Below are positions 16,506 to 25,707 of a stretch of DNA of 64,000 nt, in pieces (the stretch's first letter is position 1; every line of letters begins with the position of its first letter). A program made the position numbers and the translations under genes. Source of the DNA: Oceanitalea stevensii (lineage in GTDB: Bacteria; Actinomycetota; Actinomycetes; Actinomycetales; Actinomycetaceae); contig NZ_JACSPO010000003.1 of the NCBI RefSeq assembly GCF_014837105.1, forward strand, positions 1 through 64,000, written 5' to 3'. The notes under the pieces were generated by a model that worked only from the letters and a program-made list of their open reading frames with translations, was not told the DNA's origin and did not search any database.

Positions 16506-17386
16506 GCGACCTCGTCCTGCGCGCCGGCGACACCGCCGGCGGCGCCTACGCCCTCGACGTCACCCCCGAGCGTGCCGGGTGGCGCTTCAGCGGCCTCAAG
16601 GTCCTCGAGCTCGCCCCGGGCGCCGGCGAGACGCTGGACACCGGGCCGGACGAGATGGTCGTCCTGCCGCTGTCCGGCTCCTGCGCCGTCGAGGTCGAGG
16701 GCGCCACCTTCCCGCTCGCCGGCCGCCCCGACGTCTTCACCGCCGTCACCGACTCCCTCTACGTGCCCGTCGGCACCACCGTCACCGTCACCTCCGTGGG
16801 CGGTGCGACCCTTGCGCTCCCGACGGCGCGCGCCACCCGCCGTCGGCCCGTCGCCTACCAGGGCGCCGACGGCGTGCGGACCGAGCTGCGCGGGGCCGGG
16901 CGGGCCTCCCGCCAGGTCAACGACTACGCGATGGCCGGCGGGCTCGGGACCGACCGGCTCCTCGTGTGCGAGGTCCTCACCCCGGGTGGGAACTGGTCCT
17001 CCTACCCGCCGCACAAGCACGACGAGCACAGCGAGGTCGAGCGGGAGCTCGAGGAGATCTACTACTTCGCGGTCCGCCCCGGGCCCTCCGGCCCCGGCGT
17101 CGCCTACCACCGCACCTACGGCACCACCGGCCGGCCCCTCGACCTCCTCGTCGAGGTGCGCTCCGGGGACGCCGTCCTCGTCCCGCACGGCTACCACGGC
17201 CCCTCGATGGCCGCGCCGGGCTACGACCTCTACTACCTCAACGTCATGGCCGGCCCCGCGGAGGACCGCACCTGGCTGATGACCGACGACCCGGCGCACA
17301 CCTGGGTCCGCGGCACCTGGGAGGACCAGGACGTCGACCCGCGCCTGCCCATGACCCGTCCCGTCGAGCAGGGGGGCCCGACATGA
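16502..17386 (+). CDS. iolB: 5-deoxy-glucuronate isomerase
   Basis: This cupin-fold enzyme of 294 residues converts 5-deoxyglucuronate to 5-dehydro-2-deoxygluconate. The metal-binding region YPPHKHDEHSEVERELEEIYYF and the late VLVPHGYHGPSMAAPGYDLYYLNVMAG segment are characteristic of IolB. GTG 16502 overlaps the previous stop by 4 bases (GTGA). The next gene, iolD, overlaps its end by 4 bases, so translation is coupled. Confidence 0.95.
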   Translation: MSDLVLRAGDTAGGAYALDVTPERAGWRFSGLKVLELAPGAGETLDTGPDEMVVLPLSGSCAVEVEGATFPLAGRPDVFTAVTDSLYVPVGTTVTVTSVGGATLALPTARATRRRPVAYQGADGVRTELRGAGRASRQVNDYAMAGGLGTDRLLVCEVLTPGGNWSSYPPHKHDEHSEVERELEEIYYFAVRPGPSGPGVAYHRTYGTTGRPLDLLVEVRSGDAVLVPHGYHGPSMAAPGYDLYYLNVMAGPAEDRTWLMTDDPAHTWVRGTWEDQDVDPRLPMTRPVEQGGPT

Positions 17387-19287
17387 CCGAGACGACGACG
17401 CCGCGCACCGTGCGCCTCACCGTGGCCCAGGCGCTCGTGCGCTTCCTGTCCGTGCAGTACACCGAGCGCGACGGCGTGGAGCGGCGCCTGTTCGCCGGGG
17501 TGATGGGGATCTTCGGCCACGGCAACGTCGCCGGGGTGGGCCAGGCCCTCCTGGAGAACGAGCTCGACCCGGCGGCGGGCGAGGAGCACCTGCGCCTCTA
17601 CCAGGCGCGTAACGAGCAGAACATGGTCCACACGGCGGTCGGCTACGCCCGCACGGCCAACCGGCTGCAGACCCTCGCCTGCGTCGCCTCGATCGGGCCC
17701 GGCTCGACGAACATGGTCACCGGCGCGGCGCTCGCGACGATCGACCGCATCCCCGTCCTCCTCCTCCCGTCCGACACCTTCGCCACCCGCAGCCCCGACC
17801 CCGTGCTCCAGCAGCTGGAGAACGAGCAGCACCTCGACGTCTCGGTCAACGACGCCTTCCGTCCGGTCTCCCGCTTCTTCGACCGCGTCCACCGCCCCGA
17901 GCAGCTGCCCGCCAGCCTGCTGGCCGCGATGCGGGTCCTCACCGACCCCGCCGAGACCGGCGCCGTCACCGTCTGCCTCCCGCAGGACGTCCAGGCCGAG
18001 GCCCACGACTGGCCCGCCGAGCTCTTCGCCCGCCGCGTGTGGCACGTGCCCCGCCCGGTCCCCGAGCAGGCGGCGCTCGAGCGCGCCGCCGCCGTGATCC
18101 GCGGCGCCAGGCGGCCGCTCCTCGTCGCCGGCGGCGGGGTCGTCTACTCCGAGGCGAGCGCGGCGCTCGCCGCGCTGGCCGACGCCACCGGGATCCCCGT
18201 CGTCGACACCCAGGCCGGCAAGGGCGCGCTCAGCTGGGAGCACCCCTGCGCGGCGGGCGGGGTGGGGTCCACCGGCAGCGCCGCCGCCAACGCGCTCGCC
18301 GCGGAGGCCGACGTCGTCATCGGCGTCGGCACCCGCTACACCGACTTCACGACGGCGTCGCGCACCGCCTTCCGCCACCCCGGCGTGCGCTTCGTCAACC
18401 TCAACGTCAAGGCCTTCGACGCCGCGAAGCACGGCGCCGAGATGGTCGTCACCGACGCGCGCGCCGGGCTGGACGCGCTGCGCGAGGCGCTCGCAGGACA
18501 CCGCGTCGACGAGGCCTACTCCCGGGAGGTCACCGGGCTCGTCGCGGACTGGGCCCGCGTCACCGAGGAGTGCTACCACCGCGGCCACGGCCCGCTGCCC
18601 GCCCAGACCGAGGTCTTCGGCGCACTCAACGCGCTCATGGGGGACGAGGACGTCCTCGTCAACGCCGCCGGCTCCATGCCCGGTGACCTCCAGGCACTGT
18701 GGCGGGCCCGCACCCCCGTCCAGTACCACCTCGAGTACGGCTACTCCTGCATGGGCTACGAGATCCCCGCCGCCATGGGGGTCAAGCTGGCGCGGCCCGA
18801 CAGCGAGGTCGTCGCCCTCGTCGGGGACGGCAGCTACCAGATGGCCCCGCAGGAGCTCGCGACCATCGTCGCCGAGGGGCTGAAGATCGTCGTCGTCGTC
18901 CTCGAGAACCACGGCTGGGCCTCGATCGGCGCGCTCTCCGAGTCCCACGGCTCCCAGCGCTTCGCCACCGCCTACCGCCGCCGCGACCCCGGCACCGGGA
19001 TGCTCGACGGCGAGCCGCTCCCCGTCGACCTTGCGGCCAACCTCCGCAGCTACGGCATCGAGGTCCTCGAGCCGCGGTCGGTCGCCGAGTTCCGCGAGGC
19101 CTACGCCGTCGCCGCGGCGGCGCGGGAGACGACGGCGATCGTCATCGAGACCGATCTCCAGGGCCCCAACCCGCCGTCGTCGGCCTGGTGGGACGTGCCC
19201 GTGGCCGAGACCGCCCGCCTGGACAGCACCCGCCGCGCCCGCCTCGAGTACGAGCGTGCCCGGCGCGACCAGCGGCCCTACCTGTGA
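17383..19287 (+). CDS. iolD: 3D-(3,5/4)-trihydroxycyclohexane-1,2-dione acylhydrolase
   Basis: This thiamine diphosphate enzyme (634 residues, normal for IolD) opens the inositol-derived ring to 5-deoxyglucuronate. The N-terminal Pyr domain includes GVMGIFGHGNVAGVGQAL and the catalytic glutamate region YQARNEQNMVHTAVGYAR. The middle domain begins near LERAAAVIRGARRPLLVAGGG. The C-terminal PP domain has the ThDP motif GDGSYQMAPQELATIV and VLENHGWASIGALSES. ATG 17383 overlaps iolB (ATGA). It lies between iolB and iolA in the operon. Confidence 0.95.
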   Translation: MTETTTPRTVRLTVAQALVRFLSVQYTERDGVERRLFAGVMGIFGHGNVAGVGQALLENELDPAAGEEHLRLYQARNEQNMVHTAVGYARTANRLQTLACVASIGPGSTNMVTGAALATIDRIPVLLLPSDTFATRSPDPVLQQLENEQHLDVSVNDAFRPVSRFFDRVHRPEQLPASLLAAMRVLTDPAETGAVTVCLPQDVQAEAHDWPAELFARRVWHVPRPVPEQAALERAAAVIRGARRPLLVAGGGVVYSEASAALAALADATGIPVVDTQAGKGALSWEHPCAAGGVGSTGSAAANALAAEADVVIGVGTRYTDFTTASRTAFRHPGVRFVNLNVKAFDAAKHGAEMVVTDARAGLDALREALAGHRVDEAYSREVTGLVADWARVTEECYHRGHGPLPAQTEVFGALNALMGDEDVLVNAAGSMPGDLQALWRARTPVQYHLEYGYSCMGYEIPAAMGVKLARPDSEVVALVGDGSYQMAPQELATIVAEGLKIVVVVLENHGWASIGALSESHGSQRFATAYRRRDPGTGMLDGEPLPVDLAANLRSYGIEVLEPRSVAEFREAYAVAAAARETTAIVIETDLQGPNPPSSAWWDVPVAETARLDSTRRARLEYERARRDQRPYL

Positions 19288-19312
19288 CCGCCCGCCGGGA
19301 GGAGAGGAAGCG

Positions 19313-20812
19313 ATGAGGACCATCCACCACTGGATCGCCGGTGCGCCCTACGAGGGCGGCACCGAGGCGGCCACCCCCGTCCACGACCCCGCCACCGGGG
19401 AGGTGAGCGGCCGCCTCGCGCGCGCGGACGCCGCCGTCGTCGACGAGGCCGTGCGGACGGCCGCCGCGGCGCAGCGTGAGTGGGGCGCCACCTCGCTGGC
19501 GCGGCGCACCGAGATCATGTTCCGGATGCGCGAGCTCGTCGTCCGGCACACCGACGACCTCGCCCGGCTCGTCACGGCCGAGCACGGCAAGACGCTCGAC
19601 GACGCGCGCGGGGAGGTGGGTCGCGGTCGGGAGACCCTCGACTTCGCGTGCGGGATCAACCAGGCGAGCAAGGGGGAGTACACCGCCGACGCCTCCACCG
19701 GCGTGGACGTCCACTCCCTGCGCCAGCCGCTCGGCGTCGTCGCCGGGATCACGCCCTTCAACTTCCCCGTCATGGTCCCGATGTGGATGCACCCCATCGC
19801 GATCGCCACCGGCAACGCCTTCATCCTCAAGCCCTCCGAGCGCGATCCCTCCGCCGCGAACCTCGTCGCCGAGCTCTACCGCGAGGCGGGCCTGCCCGAC
19901 GGCGTGTTCAGCGTCGTCCACGGCGACAAGGCTGCCGTCGACGCGATCCTCGACCACCCCGGCATCGCCGCCGTCTCCTTCGTCGGCTCCACCCCCGTGG
20001 CCCGGTACGTCCGCGAGCGCGGCGCCGCCCGCGGCAAGCGCGTCCAGGCCCTGGGCGGGGCCAACAACCACGCCATCGTCATGCCCGACGGCGACATCGA
20101 GTACGCCGCCGCGCAGATCGCCTCCGGCGCCTTCGGCTCGGCGGGGGAGCGCTGCATGGCGGTGCCCGCGGCCGTGGCCGTCGGGGAGGCCGGGGACCTC
20201 CTCGTCGCGGCGCTGCGCCGGGAGGCGGAGCAGATCGTCGTCGGCCCCGGGGACCGCGACGGCGTCGCGATGGGCCCGGTCATCACCGCCGAGGCGCGCG
20301 AGCGCGTCATCCGTTACGCCACCGAGGCGATCGAGGCCGGCGCCGAGCCGGTCGTCGACGGGCGCGGGCTCACCGTCGAGGGCCACGAGCAGGGCTACTT
20401 CGTCGGCCCCACCGTCCTGGACCGGGTGAGCCTGGACGCCGGGGCCTACCGCGAGGAGGTCTTCGGCCCGCTCCTCACGGTCGTGCGCACGGACACCTTC
20501 GAGGAGGCCCTCGCGCTCGTCAACTCCTCCCCCTACGGCAACGGCGCCGCGATCTTCACCGCCTCCGGGGAGTACGCCCGCCGCTTCACCCACGAGGTGC
20601 AGGCCGGGATGGTCGGCGTCAACGTCCCGATCCCCACCCCGGTGGCGTACTACTCCTTCGGGGGGTGGAAGGATTCGCTCTTCGGGGAGCACCACGCCCA
20701 CGGACCCGAGGGCGTGCGCTTCTACACCCGGAACAAGGTCGTCACCAGCCGCTGGCCCCACGTGGACCGTCCCGTGCAGGCGTCGATGAGCTTCCCCTCC
20801 ACCACCGACTGA
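19313..20812 (+). CDS. iolA: CoA-acylating methylmalonate/malonate-semialdehyde dehydrogenase
   Basis: This aldehyde dehydrogenase-fold enzyme of 499 residues oxidises malonic semialdehyde (and methylmalonic semialdehyde) with CoA to acetyl-CoA (propionyl-CoA) and CO2. MmsA/IolA traits are PLGVVAGITPFNFPVMVPMW, NAFILKPSERDPS and QALGGANNHAIVMPD. The catalytic cysteine is C281 in GSAGERCMAVP. The C-terminal VGVNVPIPTPVAYYSFGGWK is also typical. ATG 19313 follows GGGAGGAGAGGAAG. It completes the route to central metabolism. The name mmsA is equally used. Confidence 0.93.
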   Translation: MRTIHHWIAGAPYEGGTEAATPVHDPATGEVSGRLARADAAVVDEAVRTAAAAQREWGATSLARRTEIMFRMRELVVRHTDDLARLVTAEHGKTLDDARGEVGRGRETLDFACGINQASKGEYTADASTGVDVHSLRQPLGVVAGITPFNFPVMVPMWMHPIAIATGNAFILKPSERDPSAANLVAELYREAGLPDGVFSVVHGDKAAVDAILDHPGIAAVSFVGSTPVARYVRERGAARGKRVQALGGANNHAIVMPDGDIEYAAAQIASGAFGSAGERCMAVPAAVAVGEAGDLLVAALRREAEQIVVGPGDRDGVAMGPVITAEARERVIRYATEAIEAGAEPVVDGRGLTVEGHEQGYFVGPTVLDRVSLDAGAYREEVFGPLLTVVRTDTFEEALALVNSSPYGNGAAIFTASGEYARRFTHEVQAGMVGVNVPIPTPVAYYSFGGWKDSLFGEHHAHGPEGVRFYTRNKVVTSRWPHVDRPVQASMSFPSTTD

Positions 20813-20832
20813 CCTCGAGAGGACCCACCCCC

Positions 20833-21843
20833 ATGGTGAGGATCGCCGTCATCGGCGCGGGCCGCATCGGCGCCGTCCACGCCGCGACCGTCGCGCGCCA
20901 CCCCGACGCAGAGCTGCGTCTGATCCACGACCCCGTCGGCAACGCCGCCGAGCAGCTCGCCGCCGCGCACGGCGCGCGCGCCACCCACGACCTCGCCGAG
21001 GTCTACGACGCCGACGACGTCGACGCCGTCATCATCGGCTCGCCCACGCCCCTGCACGTGGAGCACCTCGTCGGCGCGGTCCGCGCCGGCAAGGCGGTGC
21101 TCTGCGAGAAGCCCGTCGACCTCGACCTCGCCCGGGTCGAGGAGTGCATCGCCGCGATCGCCGGTCACGAGCACCGGGTGATGGTCGGCTTCAACCGCCG
21201 CTTCGACCCGAGCTTCGCCGAGATCCACGCCCGCGTGCAGCAGGGGGAGATCGGGCCGCTCGAGCAGCTGACGATCGTCAGCCGCGACCCCGCCCCGCCG
21301 TCGCCCGCGTACGTCGCCGTCTCCGGGGGCATCTTCCGCGACATGACGATCCACGACCTCGACACCGCGCGCTTCTTCCTCGGGGACATCGTCGAGGTGA
21401 GCGCCGTCGGCCAGCGCCTCGACCCCGCGTACGCGCACCTCGAGGACTTCGACGGCGCCGTCACGACGCTCGTCGCGGCCAGCGGCGCCGTGGCGACGAT
21501 CGTCAACTCCCGCCACTGCGCCACCGGCTACGACCAGCGCCTCGAGGCCTTCGGCCCGCTCGGGTCGCTGGAGGCGCTCAACCAGACCGCCGGCTCGGTG
21601 CGCCACTCGTCGGCCACCCACGCGGGCGCGGCGGGGCCCTACCTCGGCTTCTTCCTCGACCGGTACGCGACCGCCTACCGCGACGAGCTCAGCCACTTCG
21701 TGGACGCCGTGCGCACCGGACGCGCACCGTCCCCGACGATCGAGGACGGCCGCGCCGCCCTCGTCCTGGCCGACGCCGCCACCCGCAGCGCCACCACCGG
21801 TGAGCGCGTCCTGCTGCCGACCACCGCGAGGAGCCACCCATGA
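20833..21843 (+). CDS. iolG: Gfo/Idh/MocA oxidoreductase, inositol 2-dehydrogenase-like
   Basis: This NAD(P)-dependent dehydrogenase has 336 residues. A Rossmann GAGRIG motif is at about 9-14 and the EKP motif at 92-94 (CEKPVDLD). The catalytic-region signature RDMTIHDLDTARFFLGD carries the His-Asp pair. It is close to inositol 2-dehydrogenases of actinobacteria. A second protein of this type is encoded at 25694, so one may act on myo-inositol and the other on a different isomer. ATG 20833 is preceded by GAGAGGA. Its end overlaps the next gene by 4 bases. Confidence 0.85.
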   Translation: MVRIAVIGAGRIGAVHAATVARHPDAELRLIHDPVGNAAEQLAAAHGARATHDLAEVYDADDVDAVIIGSPTPLHVEHLVGAVRAGKAVLCEKPVDLDLARVEECIAAIAGHEHRVMVGFNRRFDPSFAEIHARVQQGEIGPLEQLTIVSRDPAPPSPAYVAVSGGIFRDMTIHDLDTARFFLGDIVEVSAVGQRLDPAYAHLEDFDGAVTTLVAASGAVATIVNSRHCATGYDQRLEAFGPLGSLEALNQTAGSVRHSSATHAGAAGPYLGFFLDRYATAYRDELSHFVDAVRTGRAPSPTIEDGRAALVLADAATRSATTGERVLLPTTARSHP

Positions 21844-22703
21844 GGATCGCCGGAGCGCCCATCAGCTGGGGCGTGTGCGAGGTCCCCGGCTGGGGACACC
21901 AGCTGAGCCCGGACCGCGTGCTCACCGAGATGGCCGGGCTCGGCCTCACCGCGACGGAGTTCGGCCCCCAGGGCTGGCTGCCCGAGGCCCCCGCCGAGCG
22001 GGCGCAGGCGCTCACGCCCTACGGGCTCGCCGCCGTCGGCGCCTTCGTCCCCGTGGTCCTCCACGACCCCCACCACGACCCGGTCCCCGAGGTGGACCGT
22101 GAGCTCGACAGCTTCGAGGCCGCCGGCGGGGACGTCCTCGTCCTGTCCGCCGCCTCGGGCCAGGACGGCTACGACGAGCGCCCGGAGCTCGACGACGCCG
22201 GCTGGGCCACCCTGCTGCGCAACCTCGACCGTCTCACCGAGCTCGCCGCCTCCCGGGGCGTGCGCGCCAGCCTCCACCCGCACGTGGGGACGATGGTCGA
22301 GCGCGAGGAGGAGGTCCGCCGCGTCCTCGCGGGCTCCGTCGTCCCGCTGTGCCTCGACACCGGCCACCTCCTCATCGGCGGCACCGACCCGGTGGCGCTC
22401 GCGGCCGAGCACGCCGCCCGCATCAACCACGTCCACGTCAAGGACGTGCGCCTGGACCTCGCCCTGCGCGTCCAGCGCGGGGAGACGACCTACACCGACG
22501 CCGTCCGGCAGGGCATCTACACCCCGGTCGGGACGGGCGACGTCGACTTCGCCGCCATCGTCGCGGCCCTCGACGCCGCCGGCTTCGACGGGTGGTACGT
22601 CCTCGAGCAGGACACCGTCCTCACCGGCGAGCCGCCGGAGGGCACCGGCCCGCTCGAGGACGTGCGCCGCTCGCTCGAGCACCTGCGCGCGCTCGCCGGG
22701 TAG
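21840..22703 (+). CDS. iolE: xylose isomerase-like TIM-barrel protein, probable inosose dehydratase
   Basis: This 287-residue protein is of the AP endonuclease 2/xylose isomerase-like barrel. The start APISWGVCEVPGWG and the metal-ligand strings SLHPHVGTMVE, LCLDTGHLLIGG and INHVHVKDVRLD are visible. The IolE family dehydrates scyllo-inosose to 3D-trihydroxycyclohexane-1,2-dione. This is the only such candidate in the cluster, which would otherwise lack that step. IolH/IolI-type isomerases share the fold, so the exact role is inferred from context. The ATGA overlap with the upstream gene indicates coupling. It is the last gene of the first inositol operon. Confidence 0.75.
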   Translation: MRIAGAPISWGVCEVPGWGHQLSPDRVLTEMAGLGLTATEFGPQGWLPEAPAERAQALTPYGLAAVGAFVPVVLHDPHHDPVPEVDRELDSFEAAGGDVLVLSAASGQDGYDERPELDDAGWATLLRNLDRLTELAASRGVRASLHPHVGTMVEREEEVRRVLAGSVVPLCLDTGHLLIGGTDPVALAAEHAARINHVHVKDVRLDLALRVQRGETTYTDAVRQGIYTPVGTGDVDFAAIVAALDAAGFDGWYVLEQDTVLTGEPPEGTGPLEDVRRSLEHLRALAG

Positions 22704-22731
22704 CCGCCGCCGTCGGCGACACGCCGCGATG

Positions 22732-22749
22732 TCGGATTGTCCGGACAAT
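22732..22749. promoter_or_regulatory. iol operator 3 (in front of the ABC operon)
   Basis: GGATTGTCCGGACAATCC is an 18-bp perfect palindrome. Its TTGTC-N2-GACAA core matches operators 1 and 2. It abuts the -35 hexamer at 22750, the same geometry as operator 2 before iolC, so one regulator should control both operons. Confidence 0.75.
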
Positions 22750-22778
22750 CCTTGACAGTGGGTGTGGCCGGCACCACA
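22750..22778 (+). promoter_or_regulatory. promoter of the inositol ABC operon
   Basis: A perfect -35 TTGACA (22750-22755), a 17-base spacer and CACACT (22773-22778) lie 51 bases before the permease ATG. The palindrome directly upstream suggests regulated expression. Confidence 0.65.
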
Positions 22779-22829
22779 CTGGGCGCGACGGGGCGGTCAC
22801 CTGCCCCTGGACCGACGAGGGGACTGCCG

Positions 22830-23894
22830 ATGACGGCCGTTGCTGACCGCGAAGCCGCGCCACCGGGCGGCCCCGCCTCGGGGCGCCCCGGACAGCAGAG
22901 CCGGGGCCTGCACGCCGCCCTCACCGTCGTGCGGCTCGGGCCGGTGCTCCTGCTCGCCATCATCATGGCGGTCCTCGCGGTGCTCAACCCGCTGTTCCTC
23001 TCGCCGGTCAACCTCGGCAACGTCGGCCTGGAGGCGTCCGTCGTCGCGATCCTCGCGCTCGGTCAGCTCCTCGTCATCGTCACCGCGGGCATCGACCTGT
23101 CGCAGGGCTCGGTCATCGCGATGTCGAGCATCTTCGGTGCCCTGTGGATCCGGGAGCTCGACCTCGTCTCCGGCTGGCTCGTCATCCCGACGATGATCCT
23201 GGCCGGAGGCCTGGCGGGCGGGGTCAACGGCACGCTCTTCGTCAAGGGCAAGCTGCCCCACCCCTTCCTGCCCACCCTCGCGATGCTCATGGTCGCGCGC
23301 GGCGTCGCGCTCATCGTCAGCGGGGGACAGCCCATCACCGGGATGCCCGACGCCGTCAACCTCATCGGCTCGGGGCGCATCGGCTACCTGCCCTACGCCG
23401 TCGTCCTCGTCGCCGTGCTCGCCCTCCTCGTCTACGTCCTGCTGCGCCGCATCACGTGGGGCCAGTGGATCTACGCCATCGGCGGCAACCGCGAGGCGGC
23501 GCGGCGCGTGGGCGTGCCCGTGGACAGGGTGCTCATCTCCGTCTACGTGTTCAGCGGGATGTGCGCGGGAACCGCCGCGATCGTCGTCTCCGGCCAGACG
23601 AACTCCGCCTACCCCACGGCCGGCAACCTCATGGAGCTGTCCGCGATCGCCGCCGTCATCATCGGCGGGGCGAGCTTCTTCGGCGGCCGCGGCACCGTCG
23701 TCGGCACCCTCGTCGGCGCGCTCATCCTCGGGGTCATCCAGAACGGCCTCAACCTCATGAACGTCCAGAGCAGCTGGCAGTACGTCGCCCTGGGCACCGC
23801 CGTCGTCATCGCCGTCGAGCTCGACGTCGTCCGCTCCCGGCTGGAGACGCGGCTGCGGGTGGTCCGGACCGAGGAGACGGAGGCGGGCACATGA
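22830..23894 (+). CDS. ABC sugar/inositol transporter permease (RbsC/AraH type)
   Basis: This CUT2-type membrane subunit of 354 residues belongs to the branched/ribose permease family. Family motifs include VTAGIDLSQGSVIAMSSI, GGVNGTLFVKGKLPHPFLPTLA, WIYAIGGNREAARRVGVPV and IGGASFFGGRGTVVGTLVGA. ATG 22830 has ACGAGGGG upstream; earlier in-frame ATGs would fall inside the promoter. It is the first of four overlapping genes: permease, ATPase, binding protein, dehydrogenase. Placement in the inositol regulon makes myo-inositol the likely cargo. Confidence 0.88.
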   Translation: MTAVADREAAPPGGPASGRPGQQSRGLHAALTVVRLGPVLLLAIIMAVLAVLNPLFLSPVNLGNVGLEASVVAILALGQLLVIVTAGIDLSQGSVIAMSSIFGALWIRELDLVSGWLVIPTMILAGGLAGGVNGTLFVKGKLPHPFLPTLAMLMVARGVALIVSGGQPITGMPDAVNLIGSGRIGYLPYAVVLVAVLALLVYVLLRRITWGQWIYAIGGNREAARRVGVPVDRVLISVYVFSGMCAGTAAIVVSGQTNSAYPTAGNLMELSAIAAVIIGGASFFGGRGTVVGTLVGALILGVIQNGLNLMNVQSSWQYVALGTAVVIAVELDVVRSRLETRLRVVRTEETEAGT

Positions 23895-24697
23895 CGACGA
23901 CGACGGAGCGGGCTCCCGGCACCGTGCCGGTCCTCGAGGTGCGCGGCGCCGTCAAGCGCTTCGGCGCGGTCACCGCGCTGGCCGGCGTCGACCTCGCCGT
24001 CCACCGCGGGGAGGTGCTCGGCCTGCTCGGCGACAACGGCGCCGGCAAGTCGACGCTCATCAAGGCCGTCACCGGCGTCCACCAGCTCGACGAGGGCGAG
24101 ATCCTCCTCGACGGCGAGCGGGTGGCGGTCACCAGCCCCACCGGGGCCCGCAACCACGGCATCGAGGCGGTCTACCAGGACCTCGCGCTCTTCGACAACC
24201 TCGACGTCGCCACCAACCTCTACGTCGGGCAGGAGCTGACGAAGCCGCGCGGCTGGCGCGGCTTCGGCTGGCTCGACCGCAAGGCGATGCGCCGGGACGT
24301 CGAGGAGCGGCTGAGGACGCTCCAGGTCCACCTGCCCGACCTCAAGGGGCACGTCGGCCTCATGTCCGGCGGGCAGCGCCAGGCCATCGCCGTCGCCCGG
24401 GCCGTGGCCTTCGCCCGCCGGGTGCTCATCCTCGACGAGCCGACGGCGGCGCTCGGGGTGCGGGAGACCCGCAACGTCCTCGACGTCATCCGGCGGCTGC
24501 CCGAGGAGCACGGGATCTCCATCATCCTCATCTCGCACAACATGGACCACGTCGTCCAGGTGTGCGACAACGCCGTCGTCATGCGGCAGGGCCGCGTCGT
24601 CGGCAGCACGCGTCCCTCCCCGGAGACGGCGCAGGACATGGTCGCGATGATCGTCGGCGCCACCGAGGGCGCCGCCACGAAGGGACACCAGCAATGA
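23891..24697 (+). CDS. ABC transporter ATP-binding protein of the inositol importer
   Basis: This ATPase has 268 residues. Walker A GDNGAGKST is at 47-55, followed by Q-loop VYQDLAL, signature MSGGQRQAIAVARA, Walker B VLILDEPTAAL and switch histidine ILISHNMDH. Many CUT2 importers use one polypeptide with two ATPase domains. This one has a single domain, as in FrcA-type systems, and must act as a homodimer. The ATGA overlaps on both sides show translational coupling. Confidence 0.9.
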   Translation: MTTTTERAPGTVPVLEVRGAVKRFGAVTALAGVDLAVHRGEVLGLLGDNGAGKSTLIKAVTGVHQLDEGEILLDGERVAVTSPTGARNHGIEAVYQDLALFDNLDVATNLYVGQELTKPRGWRGFGWLDRKAMRRDVEERLRTLQVHLPDLKGHVGLMSGGQRQAIAVARAVAFARRVLILDEPTAALGVRETRNVLDVIRRLPEEHGISIILISHNMDHVVQVCDNAVVMRQGRVVGSTRPSPETAQDMVAMIVGATEGAATKGHQQ

Positions 24698-25707
24698 GGC
24701 TCACCCGACGCACGGCCGCGCTCGGCGCGGCAGCACTCACCGGCTCCCTCGTCCTCGCCGCGTGCGGCGGGGACGACGGCGGGGGCGGGACCGGCGACGG
24801 TGGAGGTGACGGCGGGGAGGAGTACACCGTCGCCGTCGTCCTCAAGACGCTCTCCTCGCCGTTCTGGCTCCAGGTGGCCGGCGGCGTGGAGGACGGCGGG
24901 GAGGCCGCGGGCGTGGAGGTCACCCTCGCCGGCGCCACCGCCGAGACCCAGGTCCAGGAGCAGATCGACAAGGTCCGTGCCGCGATCACCCAGCAGGTCG
25001 ACGCGCTCGTCGTCGCCCCGACGCAGGCGGAGCAGCTCCAGCCGATCCTCGAGCAGGCCGTCGCCGCGGACATCCCCGTGCTGCTCGTGGACACCGACAT
25101 CGAGGGCTGGGACGGCAAGGAGACCTTCGTCGGCACGGACAACTACCAGGCGGGTGTCACGGCGGGGGAGTACATCCTCGAGCAGACGGACACCGGCTCC
25201 ATCGCCGTCATCCGCGGCGTGCCGGGCAACCCGTCGACCGACTCCCGCATCGACGGCGCGCTGGAAACGATCGCCGACAGCGGCATCGAGGTGGTCGCCG
25301 ACCTCGCCGCCAACTCCGACCGTGCCGAGGGCCGCTCGGTCATGGCCGACATCCTCCAGTCCAACCCCGACGTCTCCATCGTCTTCGCCGCGAACGACGA
25401 CATGGCCCTCGGTGCGCTCGAGGCGATCAAGTCCGCCGGCGTCACGATGGAGGACATCCTCGTCATCGGCGTGGACGGCACGAGCGACGCGGTCGCCTCG
25501 ATGACGGCCGGGGAGCTGGACGCGAGCATCGCGCAGAACTCCTACGACATGGGCCGCACGAGCGTGGAGCTGGCGGTCGAGCTGCTCGAGGGCGGCACGA
25601 TCGAGGAGCGCGTCGACACCGGCGTCACCGTCGTCACCCAGGAGAACGCCGAGGAGTACGGCAGCCAGCTCGAGGAGCAGGCCGCCGACGAGGATGTCGC
25701 AGGCTGA
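24694..25707 (+). CDS. ABC transporter substrate-binding lipoprotein (inositol/ribose type)
   Basis: This is a periplasmic-binding-protein type I sugar receptor (Peripla_BP_4) of 337 residues. The signal peptide ends in the lipobox LVLAAC, followed by a Gly/Asp-rich linker (GGDDGGGGTGDGGGDGG). The mature domain opens YTVAVVLKTLSSPFWLQVAGG, then shows DALVVAPTQAEQL, VGTDNYQAGVTAG and VFAANDDMALGALEAIKSAG. The family binds ribose, inositol and similar sugars; context favours inositol. The gene overlaps the ATPase gene by 4 bases and the following dehydrogenase gene by 14. Confidence 0.9.
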   Translation: MRLTRRTAALGAAALTGSLVLAACGGDDGGGGTGDGGGDGGEEYTVAVVLKTLSSPFWLQVAGGVEDGGEAAGVEVTLAGATAETQVQEQIDKVRAAITQQVDALVVAPTQAEQLQPILEQAVAADIPVLLVDTDIEGWDGKETFVGTDNYQAGVTAGEYILEQTDTGSIAVIRGVPGNPSTDSRIDGALETIADSGIEVVADLAANSDRAEGRSVMADILQSNPDVSIVFAANDDMALGALEAIKSAGVTMEDILVIGVDGTSDAVASMTAGELDASIAQNSYDMGRTSVELAVELLEGGTIEERVDTGVTVVTQENAEEYGSQLEEQAADEDVAG

